This document shows, in pieces, positions 1-7,066 of a stretch of DNA of 37,897 nt (positions are counted from its first letter, which is position 1; the number at the start of each line of letters is the position of its first letter). The stretch comes from Acidimicrobiia bacterium (GTDB taxonomy: Bacteria > Actinomycetota > Acidimicrobiia > Spongiisociales > UBA5794). A program made the translations under genes and the position numbers. Below the pieces are notes generated by a model. The model made no database searches. It worked only from the letters and a program-made list of their open reading frames with translations, and had not been told where the DNA came from. Location of the stretch: assembly GCA_029939995.1 (NCBI GenBank), contig JAOZRW010000021.1:1-37897 (forward strand), in the 5' to 3' direction.

Positions 1-66
1 CAGAAAAGCGGTCTCACATGGAGAAATCCGGAACTCTCCCGAAATTCTCAGCCGGTGGGTCCCCCG

Positions 67-477
67 TCAACTCGACCCCGTCAAGTCGATGAGCCCTCCG
101 TTCGTGGGCATGAATCCGGCTGCGTCGTAGTAGAAGGGACGAAGGTCGTCATCGAAGTCCACATGCAGCCATTCGCATCCCGCCGACCTCGCTTCGTCGC
201 GAGCGACGCGAATGAGATCGACGCCGATCCCGCGACGACGAGAATTCGAGGAAACCATCTCGTCCTGAATCCAGGCGTGTACCAAACCGTCCCATACGAC
301 GTTCACGAACCCGACGAGATCATCCTCGCGTCGGGCTGTCACCCATCCGAGACTGTGCTCGTCGACGAGCGATCGCCAATCATCGTGGAACATCCGATGC
401 CCGAAGGCATCGGCATGCAACGTGTTGACCTCATCATTGTCGAAGGCTCCCCGCCACTCGTACTGTGTCTCGGGCAT
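67..477 (-). CDS. GNAT family N-acetyltransferase
   Basis: 136-aa single-domain GNAT protein, predicted to transfer an acetyl group from acetyl-CoA to an unidentified amine. The acetyl-CoA pyrophosphate-binding motif A is visible at about residues 77-92 (SSNSRRRGIGVDLIRVA, matching the R/Q-x-x-G-x-G/A signature). The C-terminal part carries the usual FYYDAAGF strand-helix segment. The length is normal for the fold and I see no signal peptide or membrane segment. The ATG at 477 is favoured because a TAGGCT -10 hexamer lies 6 nt upstream, giving a leaderless transcript like many genes here. It follows asnA on the same strand with a 67-bp gap that holds a small hairpin. Family assignment is secure; substrate is unknown. 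Confidence 0.88.
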   Translation of the reverse strand: MPETQYEWRGAFDNDEVNTLHADAFGHRMFHDDWRSLVDEHSLGWVTARREDDLVGFVNVVWDGLVHAWIQDEMVSSNSRRRGIGVDLIRVARDEARSAGCEWLHVDFDDDLRPFYYDAAGFMPTNGGLIDLTGSS

Positions 478-483
478 ACACGG

Positions 484-489
484 AGCCTA
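484..489 (-). promoter_or_regulatory. -10 element (TAGGCT) of the GNAT gene
   Basis: TAGGCT on the minus strand ends 6 nt before the ATG at 477. This is the leaderless spacing seen repeatedly in this window. No -35 is obvious. Confidence 0.5.
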
Positions 490-512
490 TGAGCGCGAGG
501 CCCCGGATGCCA

Positions 513-532
513 TTGGATGTCGTGACGTCCAA
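513..532 (-). terminator. Hairpin just downstream of asnA
   Basis: TTGGATG and CGTCCAA can pair (7 bp, one G-U) around a 6-nt loop, starting 12 nt after the asnA stop on the minus strand. There is no U-tract, so termination is only a suggestion. Confidence 0.3.
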
Positions 533-544
533 CCGACCTCGCTC

Positions 545-1675
545 CTACTCCAGGACGAAGATGTTCCGTTCGGCGCAGATGTCTTTGAGGATCTGAGGCC
601 AGACCGTCACCGACACCTCCCCGAGGTGCGCCTTGCGCAACAGGTACATGTAGGTCCTCGACTGGCCGATGCCGCCGCCGATCGAGAGAGGGATCTCGTC
701 GTTCAAGATCGCCTGGTGGTAGGGCAGTTCGAGGAAGTCGAGTTGGCCGGTCATCTCCAGCTGTTGCCGGAGGGTCTCCTTCGTGACGCGCACGCCCATC
801 GATGTGAGCTCGTGTCGTCGCTTCGTCACGGGGTTCCAGACGAGGATGTCGCCGTTCAGCCCGTGCATCGGCCGTCCGTCCGCCGAGACGGTCTCGGTGA
901 CCCAGTCGTCGTAGTCGGCGGCCCGCATCTCGTGCGGGTAGCCGTCTTCGAGCGTCCAGCCGATCCCGTAGATGAAGACCGCCGGGTGCTCCTGGAGGAT
1001 CGCCGTCTCGCGTTGCTTGCGGGGAAGGTCCGGATATCGAGCGAGCAGATCCTCCGCATGGATGAAGAACAGCTCCTCTGGGATGTCGGGGTAGCGGGGA
1101 TCGTAGAGCTGGGGGAACAGTTCGAGGGCGTGCTGTCCGGCGCCGTGGAGCACCTTCCAGATTCGTTGCACGGTGTCGGTGAGGTAGTCCAGCGTACGGT
1201 CCTCAGCCGTGATGACCTTCTCCCAGTCCCACTGGTCGACGTACGCAGAGTGATCGTGATCCAGGAAGTAGTCCTTGCGGACTGCCTTCATGTCGGTGCA
1301 GATGCCCTCCCCCGGTCGCATGTCGAACTGCGCGAGCGCCACCCTCTTCCACTTCGTTGCAGCCTGAACGACCTGCGCGTCGATCGGATGCTCGTCATGG
1401 TCGTTGCTGATGTGGAACTCGACGGGGCCACGCGAGCCGTCCCGGTCCAGATAGTCGTTGACACCGCTCTCGGAGTCCACGATGAGCGGCACCTGGACCA
1501 TCATGAGACCGAGCTCCCGGCATAGATGCTCCTCGATGTACGCCTTCACGGCGTAGAGGGCCTCCATCGTCTCCCGGTGGCTCAGCGCCGACGAATAGTC
1601 GGTCGGGAGGATCCGAGCGACGTCGTCGTAGTTTCCGATACCCGGCCCGGCGAGATCGGCGGTCTTGTCTCCCAT
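545..1675 (-). CDS. asnA: Aspartate--ammonia ligase (asparagine synthetase A)
   Basis: 376-aa ammonia-dependent asparagine synthetase, converting aspartate, ATP and ammonia to asparagine, AMP and PPi in the cytoplasm. It aligns by eye with E. coli AsnA across its length: YVDQWDWEKV (about 145-154), the RYPDLPRKQRETAI block, AADYDDW, LNGDILVWNPV (about 275-285) and the C-terminal GGGIGQSR of the class II aminoacyl-tRNA-synthetase-like core (about 333-340). It is about 45 residues longer than the 330-aa E. coli enzyme, mostly at the N-terminus. The ATG at 1675 has a good Shine-Dalgarno (TAGGAGG) upstream, so unlike many neighbours it is leadered. Actinobacteria more often use glutamine-dependent AsnB. 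Function is secure. Confidence 0.95.
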   Translation of the reverse strand: MGDKTADLAGPGIGNYDDVARILPTDYSSALSHRETMEALYAVKAYIEEHLCRELGLMMVQVPLIVDSESGVNDYLDRDGSRGPVEFHISNDHDEHPIDAQVVQAATKWKRVALAQFDMRPGEGICTDMKAVRKDYFLDHDHSAYVDQWDWEKVITAEDRTLDYLTDTVQRIWKVLHGAGQHALELFPQLYDPRYPDIPEELFFIHAEDLLARYPDLPRKQRETAILQEHPAVFIYGIGWTLEDGYPHEMRAADYDDWVTETVSADGRPMHGLNGDILVWNPVTKRRHELTSMGVRVTKETLRQQLEMTGQLDFLELPYHQAILNDEIPLSIGGGIGQSRTYMYLLRKAHLGEVSVTVWPQILKDICAERNIFVLE

Positions 1676-1773
1676 GGGGCGCGCCTCCTACGGCATCGGT
1701 TCCAATCCTCCCGCACCGTATCGCTGCGCGCAGGCCCGGTGTAGGGGCCGGAGTCTCTACGGGCAAGGACTTT

Positions 1774-1790
1774 CGGCGGTAATACCGCCG
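1774..1790. repeat. Perfect hairpin in the asnA-GNAT spacer
   Basis: CGGCGGT and ACCGCCG are perfect inverted arms around AAT (the whole palindrome is CGGCGGTA-A-TACCGCCG). It lies between the upstream minus-strand GNAT gene and asnA. It has no U-tract, so it could be a weak terminator or part of the adjacent repeat element. Confidence 0.4.
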
Positions 1791-1800
1791 TCGCTCCGAA

Positions 1801-1853
1801 CCGTGGGCTGAAGACGGCGCATAGGGCGCAGAGAACCCTGGGTTCGCGATGGG
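1801..1853 (+). repeat. Interspersed repeat, half copy 1
   Basis: 53-bp segment that matches 28367-28419 at 46 of 53 positions. It includes the invariant CATAGGGCGCAGAG and the palindrome GAACCCTGGGTTC. It abuts the stop codon of the minus-strand GNAT gene. Only the right half of the palindromic element seen at 28305-28409 is present here. Confidence 0.75.
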
Positions 1854-2759
1854 CTAGAGGGGCTTGGTGTATTGGTCGAGGAGGTGCCACGGCTTGAAGC
1901 CGACGCTGTGGTAGAGCGCCCTCGAGGCCTCGTTCGCCCCCTCGTTCACGACCGTCGCATACTCCATCCCGGCCGATGCCATCGCACGCAGCGCGTAGCG
2001 GAGCATCGCGGCGCCGAGGCCGCGCCGTCGATGGTCCCGATGCGTGCCGACGGGTTCGAACAGCCCGGTGCGGTTCACCGGGTCGTGCCACGTGACGGTG
2101 AATGCCGCCAGGCTCCCATCCGGTGCTTCGACGACGAACTCTCGTTCCGGCGCGTACCCGGGAGACTCCATCACCGTCCGGTACAACTCGGCCGTCCACG
2201 TGGAACCGAACGATGCTGCATGCACCTCGCCCAGTGCCCCCGCCTCTTCGACGCCGTGGACCGCCCGGATCCTGTACCCGTCCGGAAGTCGCGGCTCCTC
2301 CAGATGCTCGAGACGCATCCGGTTGAGAGCCCACGGCTCCTCCTCGACTCGTGCCCACCCCAGCTCGACCAGCCTGCGTGAACGCTGCCGGTCACACCGG
2401 AACGCTTCGCCCTCGAGACGTTCTTTCTCGATCCCCATGGTTCGCATCAGCCTCACCGTCTCGGCTTCTGCATACCGGAACACACGCGTCTCCAACTCGA
2501 CGGATCGCAGATCGGGACGCACCTGGGCGTCGAAACCGGCATGTCGGGGTGATACGAGGACCCATGCGGCGACGCCGCTCTCGTCCTCCCAGATCGTGAG
2601 AACCTCCGCGGGGTCGAAGAGCTTGTTCCCGTTGAAGAGTCGATGGGCGATGTCTCCGGGATGGAGGAACCCGCACCCGTCCGTTGCTCGATTCGCCTCG
2701 GCGTTGAAGGTCTGGAGCAGGTCGACGTCGGCCTCGCCCTCGTAGCGGCGCCGGATCAC
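1854..2759 (-). CDS. Two-part GNAT family acetyltransferase
   Basis: 301-aa protein with a clear GNAT domain in the C-terminal half. Motif A is THRDHRRRGLGAAMLRYAL (about 239-257), followed by the NEGANEASRALYHSVGF segment typical of motif B. The N-terminal half (FNAEANRATDGCGFLHPGD, then LTIWEDESGVAAWVLVSPRHAG) looks like a degenerate second GNAT fold lacking a convincing CoA loop, so a tandem-GNAT arrangement is likely. The GTG start at 2759 overlaps the upstream HAD gene stop as GTGA, indicating translational coupling. Its stop is directly followed by repeat copy 1. Substrate unknown. Confidence 0.85.
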   Translation of the reverse strand: MIRRRYEGEADVDLLQTFNAEANRATDGCGFLHPGDIAHRLFNGNKLFDPAEVLTIWEDESGVAAWVLVSPRHAGFDAQVRPDLRSVELETRVFRYAEAETVRLMRTMGIEKERLEGEAFRCDRQRSRRLVELGWARVEEEPWALNRMRLEHLEEPRLPDGYRIRAVHGVEEAGALGEVHAASFGSTWTAELYRTVMESPGYAPEREFVVEAPDGSLAAFTVTWHDPVNRTGLFEPVGTHRDHRRRGLGAAMLRYALRAMASAGMEYATVVNEGANEASRALYHSVGFKPWHLLDQYTKPL

Positions 2760-3403
2760 GGTCCGTCCGGTGCTGCAAGATCAACGGCGTCGGTGAGCGT
2801 CGCCGCGACCGGCACACCCGTCTTCTTCAGCTCGGCCGGGTGATGAGAGCCGCCGTCGTAGAGGACGCACCCCGCGCCGAGTTCCCTCGCCGCCGCCGCG
2901 TCGTCGAGTGAGTCGCCGATCAGGACCGCTAACGACGGACCGATCCCGAGCGTCTCGAGGTGAAGACGCAGATGCGCGGCCTTCGTGCCGCCCCCGTCGT
3001 TCCGGTTGCCCTGGACGAGCACCATCCGGTCGTCGAGGCCGCGCCGCACGACGCAGGCCGTGAGATCCTCTTCCCACCACATCGAGAGGATCGACTGGCT
3101 CCACCCCCGGGCATCGACCGCGTCGAGTGCTTCCGCCGCACCGTCGGCCAGCGGGACCCGGTCGAGGGAGTGCGCATATCGCTCGTGGAAGGTCCGATCG
3201 AGCGTCGCCCACTCCTGTTCGGTGATCGAGCGCTCGAGAAGGCTCTCGTAGAACCGATGCACGGGCCTGACGAAGTGATCCCGGTAGTCGTCGGCGTCGA
3301 TGGGGTCCTCACCGATCTCGCGAAGGGCCGCGTTCACACATTCGACGACGATCGGAAGGTCGTCGACGAGCGTGCCGTTCCAGTCCCAAATCACATGCAT
3401 CAC
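2756..3403 (-). CDS. HAD family hydrolase (phosphoglycolate phosphatase-like)
   Basis: 215-aa haloacid dehalogenase superfamily phosphatase. Motif I is DWNGT (about residues 7-11, with the nucleophile Asp), motif II is ILSMW (Ser), motif III is the Lys in GGTKAAHL, and motif IV is GDSLDDAAAA. The helical cap between motifs I and II fits a C1-cap, phosphoglycolate-phosphatase-like member. The HAD fold is secure; the substrate is inferred only by family. Start codons GTG (3403) and ATG (3400) are adjacent. The gene is divergent from the LOG gene across only 23 bp, with a TAACCT -10 element 8 nt before the GTG. It is coupled to the downstream GNAT gene by a 4-bp overlap. Confidence 0.88.
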   Translation of the reverse strand: MMHVIWDWNGTLVDDLPIVVECVNAALREIGEDPIDADDYRDHFVRPVHRFYESLLERSITEQEWATLDRTFHERYAHSLDRVPLADGAAEALDAVDARGWSQSILSMWWEEDLTACVVRRGLDDRMVLVQGNRNDGGGTKAAHLRLHLETLGIGPSLAVLIGDSLDDAAAARELGAGCVLYDGGSHHPAELKKTGVPVAATLTDAVDLAAPDGP

Positions 3404-3411
3404 GTCGTGTC

Positions 3412-3421
3412 AGGTTAGGTT
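3412..3421. promoter_or_regulatory. Overlapping divergent -10 elements (HAD / LOG genes)
   Basis: AGGTTAGGTT contains TAACCT for the minus-strand gene (3412-3417) and TAGGTT for the plus-strand gene (3416-3421), sharing 2 bp. Each ends 8 nt from a possible start codon (GTG 3403 and ATG 3430). Confidence 0.5.
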
Positions 3422-3426
3422 GCAGC

Positions 3427-4494
3427 GTGATGCGATCGTACGACATGGGAAATGACGCCCTCGACGGGGCCATCGAAGATCTGCTGGACCTGGCCGCGCC
3501 GTCCGACTCCGGCAACCGCGACCTGGTTCGCGAGATGGTGGTCACCTCGCTGAAGATGCTGCGCGACGGCACCGACCGTGGGGATCTGAAGCTCCTCAAC
3601 TCGACGTTGAAGGAGATGCGCTACTCGTTCCTCGTGTTCCGGGGCTACCGCGACGTGCGAAAGGTGACGATGTACGGATCGGCGAGGGTCGAGCCGCACG
3701 ATCCGAACTACGAGATGGCGGCCGAGTTCGCCGGGCGCATGGTCGATCACCACAAGTGCATGGTCGTGACCGGGGCGGGCCCCGGGATCATGGAGGCGGG
3801 GAACCGGGGAGCGGGCAGCGACTACTCGTTCGGCGTGAACATCCGCCTTCCGTTCGAGGACGCAGCGAACCCGTACGTGCACGAGAGCCGGCTCATCAAC
3901 TACAAGTACTTCTTCACGCGCAAGCTCACGTTCGTCAAGGAGTCCGACGCGTTCGTCCTGTTCCCCGGAGGGTTCGGGACGCTCGACGAGTCGTTCGAGC
4001 TCCTCACGCTCATGCAGACGGGCAAGTCCGATCTCCATCCGGTCGTCATGCTCGAGGCACCGGGGACGGGCTACTGGGGGTCGTGGGAGCGCTTCGTCGA
4101 CACGCTCGTCGGCAAGGGGATGATCTCCGCGGACGACCTCAATCTCTTCACCGTCACGAGCGACCTGGACGAGGCGATCGACGAGATCCGGTCCTTCTAC
4201 GCCGTCTACCACTCGCAACGGTACGTGTCCGGAGATCTCGTGTTTCGCCTGACGAAAGAACCGACCGACGCGGAGGTCGCCGACTTGAACGCGAGGTTCT
4301 CGGACATCGTCCGAACCGGGCAGATCGAGAAGACCGGTGCCTCCCCCGCCGAGATCGCCACGGACGACTTCGTCGACCTTCCCCGACTCCGTTTCCGGTT
4401 CGACCGACGCCACTTCGGTCGGCTCCGGTGCATGATCGATCACCTCAACGGGGTCGATCGGTGCGGACCGCGTGAACCGAAGGAACGCGGGTAG
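3427..4494 (+). CDS. LOG family (TIGR00730-type) Rossmann-fold protein
   Basis: 355-aa protein of the LOG / formerly 'lysine decarboxylase-like' family. Characterised members hydrolyse cytokinin or purine nucleoside 5'-monophosphates to base plus ribose 5-phosphate. The two diagnostic motifs are GAGPGIMEAGNRGAG (about 116-130) and PGGFGTLDE (about 179-187), the latter binding the phosphoribosyl group. The C-terminal 120 residues and N-terminal 75 residues exceed the approximately 190-aa core, as in the longer bacterial subgroup. Start is GTG at 3427 or ATG at 3430; the TAGGTT -10 spacing prefers 3430. The exact nucleotide substrate cannot be read from sequence. Confidence 0.87.
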   Translation: MMRSYDMGNDALDGAIEDLLDLAAPSDSGNRDLVREMVVTSLKMLRDGTDRGDLKLLNSTLKEMRYSFLVFRGYRDVRKVTMYGSARVEPHDPNYEMAAEFAGRMVDHHKCMVVTGAGPGIMEAGNRGAGSDYSFGVNIRLPFEDAANPYVHESRLINYKYFFTRKLTFVKESDAFVLFPGGFGTLDESFELLTLMQTGKSDLHPVVMLEAPGTGYWGSWERFVDTLVGKGMISADDLNLFTVTSDLDEAIDEIRSFYAVYHSQRYVSGDLVFRLTKEPTDAEVADLNARFSDIVRTGQIEKTGASPAEIATDDFVDLPRLRFRFDRRHFGRLRCMIDHLNGVDRCGPREPKERG

Positions 4495-4497
4495 CAG

Positions 4498-4503
4498 TAG
4501 AAT
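4498..4503 (+). promoter_or_regulatory. -10 element (TAGAAT) of the TIGR03084 gene
   Basis: TAGAAT ends 8 nt before the ATG at 4512 and starts 4 nt after the upstream stop codon. The gene therefore probably has its own leaderless promoter despite the tight spacing. Confidence 0.5.
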
Positions 4504-4511
4504 ATCCCGCC

Positions 4512-5294
4512 ATGAGGGAGATCCTTTCAGACCTCGTCGCGGAAGAGCAGCAGCTGGACCAGTTCCTGCAGAGTCTGTCCACGCGGCAGTGGAAGAAGAA
4601 GACACAAACCAATGATTGGACGATCCAGGACCAGGTGAGCCATCTGGCGCACATGGAGGGGTTCGCCGCTGAGATCATCGCCGAAGGACGTTCGCGTCTG
4701 GACGCCGAGCAGATCACCGACATCGAGGCCTGGTATGCGAAGGGCCCCGAAGAGGGACGCGGTCAGCGGCATCAGGAAGTGATCGAGTGGTGGCGTCACG
4801 GACGCGCCGACGTGGTCGACGCCCTCTCGCGCATGCTCGCGACCGACCGCATCCCGTGGATCTACGGCGACATCAGTGCGAAGAGCTTCGCCACGATGCG
4901 TCTCATGGAAACGTGGGCGTACGGTCTCGACATCAAACTCGCGATCCTCGGGAGGATCATCCCGCTTCCACCGGACGAGCTGGAAGAGGACGAGGAGGAT
5001 CCGCTCGCCGACACGCCGCGGCTCCGTCACATCGCCTGGCTCGGTCAGAAGAGCCTGCCGTTCGCGTTCGAGCAAGTCGATGAACCCTTCCCCGCTTCCG
5101 GGATCCGGGTCGAGCTGATGGGGCCGAAGTACGCAGCGTGGCGCTTCGGACCGGAAGACACCGATCAGGTGATCCGGGGAATGGCGGGAGACTGGTGCCG
5201 GGTGGTCGTCCGACGCCAGTCGGCCGAGGACACCGGGCTGAAAGCGGTCGGTTCCGCCGCCGAGCGTGCGCTCGAAATCGTTCGGGTCGACTGA
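4512..5294 (+). CDS. TIGR03084-type DinB-like protein with an altered metal ligand
   Basis: 260-aa protein of the mycothiol-dependent maleylpyruvate isomerase N-terminal / DinB-like fold. The N-terminal WTIQDQVSHLAHME block supplies His44, and the third helix carries METWAYGLD. Family members normally bind a divalent metal with His, Glu and a second His in ETWAH; here Glu133 is kept but the second His is Tyr137 (TAC codon). The enzyme may therefore bind metal differently or not at all. It has a full-length C-terminal domain (about 175-260). It is 3 bp upstream of the BtpA gene, so the two are probably co-transcribed. Family assignment is good; biochemical role is unknown. Confidence 0.8.
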   Translation: MREILSDLVAEEQQLDQFLQSLSTRQWKKKTQTNDWTIQDQVSHLAHMEGFAAEIIAEGRSRLDAEQITDIEAWYAKGPEEGRGQRHQEVIEWWRHGRADVVDALSRMLATDRIPWIYGDISAKSFATMRLMETWAYGLDIKLAILGRIIPLPPDELEEDEEDPLADTPRLRHIAWLGQKSLPFAFEQVDEPFPASGIRVELMGPKYAAWRFGPEDTDQVIRGMAGDWCRVVVRRQSAEDTGLKAVGSAAERALEIVRVD

Positions 5295-5297
5295 CGC

Positions 5298-6065
5298 GTG
5301 GTACTCCCCCGACTGATCGGCATGGTCCACCTCGAGCCCCTTCCGGGTGCGCCCGGATATGGCGGTTCGATGGCTGCAGTCATCGACCGGGCGCGGTCCG
5401 ACGCGCGGTTGCTCGCCGATGCCGGCTTCGAAGGCATCATGGTCGAGAACTTCGGCGACGCCCCGTTCTACGCGGATGACGCCCCCAAGGTCACGATCGC
5501 GGCGATGACGCTCGCGATCGGAGAGGTGTCCACCGTCGGGCTGCCCATCGGGGTCAACGTGCTCCGGAACGACGCTCTCGGAGCCCTGTCGATCGCTGCG
5601 GCGGTCGAGGCCGCGTTCGTCCGGGTCAACGTCCTCTCCGGGATCATGTACACGGATCAGGGTCCGATCATCGGCCGGGCCGCAGAGGTGGCCAGGGCAC
5701 GACGGGAGCTCTCACCCGCGACCGCCATCATGGCCGACGTGTTCGTCAAACACGCCACGCCTCCCGCCGGCCTCTCCCTCGTCGACGCCACGAACGATCT
5801 CGTCGAACGCGCCGGCGCGGACGGTGTCATCGTCTCCGGATCCGGAACCGGTGCCGCGACCGACCTCGGAGATCTCCGCACCGTCGCAGAGCGGTCCCAT
5901 CTCCCCGTTTTCGTCGGCTCCGGAGCCACCGCGGGCACCGTCGCTGAGATCCTGGCGATCGCCGACGGCGCGATCGTCGGCTCCGATACGAAGGTCGACG
6001 GCATCGCCACCAACCCGGTCGATCCAGAGCGCGCCGCCGCCGTCGTTCTCGCTGCGAATCGCTGA
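5298..6065 (+). CDS. BtpA/SgcQ family TIM-barrel protein
   Basis: 255-aa protein of the BtpA family. It is named for cyanobacterial photosystem I biogenesis but is widespread in non-photosynthetic bacteria, where the related SgcQ sits in sugar operons. Visible family features are GMVHLEPLPGAPGY at the N-terminus, ENFGDAPFY (about 51-59), GVNVLRND (about 84-91), ADVFVKHA (about 147-154) and the C-terminal phosphate-site-like GSDTKVDG (about 227-234). No photosynthesis genes are nearby, so the photosystem role should not be transferred. The GTG start lies 3 bp after the TIGR03084 gene stop, implying one operon and perhaps a shared pathway. Confidence 0.85.
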   Translation: MVLPRLIGMVHLEPLPGAPGYGGSMAAVIDRARSDARLLADAGFEGIMVENFGDAPFYADDAPKVTIAAMTLAIGEVSTVGLPIGVNVLRNDALGALSIAAAVEAAFVRVNVLSGIMYTDQGPIIGRAAEVARARRELSPATAIMADVFVKHATPPAGLSLVDATNDLVERAGADGVIVSGSGTGAATDLGDLRTVAERSHLPVFVGSGATAGTVAEILAIADGAIVGSDTKVDGIATNPVDPERAAAVVLAANR

Positions 6066-6112
6066 AATCGACCGCGAACCACGATGTCGACCCGGTCTCG
6101 CACAACGAAGGT

Positions 6113-6209
6113 TCTTACCCACCACAGCGTGCGTAAGACGATTTTGTAGTTCTAGCCCACCTCAACCTCGAGTTGAGGGATGATCGCTGAACCCCTGTGG
6201 TTGAGCGAT
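6113..6209. other. Hairpin-rich intergenic segment
   Basis: Three inverted repeats lie in a row in an AT-richer spacer. TCTTAC/GTAAGA (6113-6138) is followed by CGATTTTG. CCTCAAC/GTTGAGG with a 5-nt loop is perfect (6160-6178). ATCGCTGAACC/GGTTGAGCGAT has one mismatch and a 5-nt loop (6183-6209). No ORF here is convincing. It may be a terminator region for the BtpA gene, or a small structured RNA. Confidence 0.4.
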
Positions 6210-6291
6210 CTCCGCAAGTCTCACGTTGCACATGAGGGATGCTCGGAGCGCCCATCCGGCCCGGGATGCGACCAAATCGCTCTCGCCCGCC

Positions 6292-6297
6292 TACGCT
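6292..6297 (+). promoter_or_regulatory. -10 element (TACGCT) of the coiled-coil gene
   Basis: TACGCT ends 9 nt before the ATG at 6307. This supports the 129-aa start over the longer ORF. Confidence 0.35.
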
Positions 6298-6306
6298 TCG
6301 GCCCGT

Positions 6307-6696
6307 ATGAACGAACCCGCCACCGTCGATGAGCTCCTCGCCGAGATCGTCGAACTCACCTCCGCGATCGACGCCTCGGTTCCCGACTCGCCCGAGCGCA
6401 AACGGCTCGAACGGCGGCGCGAATCGCTCCGGGACCTCGCCCGCGCAGCGAGCGACAACGCGCGATCGGACGCCGATCTCCGCAACGAACTCGGGACGCT
6501 CCAACGGCGCCTTTCCCAGATCGACGATCGCCCGATCGACAAGGGCTGGACCGAGAAGACGAACTACCGCTGGTTCAACGATCCGGGGGCGTACTCATCG
6601 CAGATCAACCGGAAGATCACGGAGCAGGATGAAGACGAGCGCGCCGCCGTTGTGAAGCGGATCGGGGAGATCGAAGCGGTGCTGTCCGACAGGTGA
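6307..6696 (+). CDS. Small coiled-coil protein of unknown function
   Basis: 129 aa. I do not recognise a family. The sequence is highly charged and almost entirely predicted helical: DELLAEIVELTSAID, ERKRLERRRESLRDLARAASDN and DLRNELGTLQRRLSQID have heptad character, followed by a short central segment YRWFNDPGAYSSQI and a last helix DERAAVVKRIGEIEAVL. There is no signal peptide or membrane segment. The ORF track extends upstream to 6226, but the ATG at 6307 is better because a TACGCT hexamer sits just upstream and the extra 27 residues have no structure. It ends 41 bp from the convergent DUF971 gene. Confidence 0.72.
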   Translation: MNEPATVDELLAEIVELTSAIDASVPDSPERKRLERRRESLRDLARAASDNARSDADLRNELGTLQRRLSQIDDRPIDKGWTEKTNYRWFNDPGAYSSQINRKITEQDEDERAAVVKRIGEIEAVLSDR

Positions 6697-6737
6697 CCGG
6701 GATGGTAGGTTCGGACGGCCGGCACCCGGCCACTCCC

Positions 6738-7031
6738 CTACCCGGCCGGCTCGGCCAGGTCGTACAGCGCCCGGTAGGGGTAGATGCCGTCGGCGTGGCC
6801 GTCACGGAACGTGAACCGGATGGCGTAGCCGCCGACGAGGACGGCATCGGCGATCTCCGACTGGTTCCCCAGCTGGATGAACTGGGTGACTTTCGCATCG
6901 CGCTCGCGACACTCGGCGCACGGGCAGGCGTCACGAAGTCGCTTCCCGGTGATCGTCCCGGTGCTCCCATCGTTCCATACGATCGTCACCGACCCTGCTT
7001 CGACATCGATGCGTACCGGTTCGTGTCCCAT
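6738..7031 (-). CDS. DUF971 domain protein (zinc-binding, BBOX N-terminal-like)
   Basis: 97-aa protein matching the DUF971 / gamma-butyrobetaine hydroxylase N-terminal-like domain. It has IVWNDGSTGTI, the cysteine cluster CPCAECRER (about 36-44) that binds zinc in this family, and the closing GGYAIRFTFRDGHADGIYPYRAL. Stand-alone copies occur next to Fe-S or Mrp/ApbC genes elsewhere, but no such neighbour is present here. The ATG at 7031 is preceded by TAGCGT 7 nt upstream. It is divergent from the DUF4032 gene with only 35 bp between start codons. Confidence 0.85.
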   Translation of the reverse strand: MGHEPVRIDVEAGSVTIVWNDGSTGTITGKRLRDACPCAECRERDAKVTQFIQLGNQSEIADAVLVGGYAIRFTFRDGHADGIYPYRALYDLAEPAG

Positions 7032-7038
7032 TGCGAGA

Positions 7039-7060
7039 ACGCTACCAGGCTGCCTATCTT
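7039..7060. promoter_or_regulatory. Divergent -10 pair between DUF971 and DUF4032 genes
   Basis: The minus-strand TAGCGT (7039-7044) ends 7 nt before the ATG at 7031. The plus-strand TATCTT (7055-7060) ends 6 nt before the ATG at 7067. Both transcripts are probably leaderless. Confidence 0.5.
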
Positions 7061-7066
7061 CGCAAC

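Noticed and set aside
422-1525. 367-aa plus-strand ORF opposite asnA
   Set aside because: AsnA on the minus strand matches its family end to end. The opposite frame is an open shadow caused by high GC.
6115-6504. 129-aa minus-strand ORF over the hairpin spacer
   Set aside because: No ribosome-binding site or -10, and it overlaps the coiled-coil gene antisense. Composition is not protein-like.
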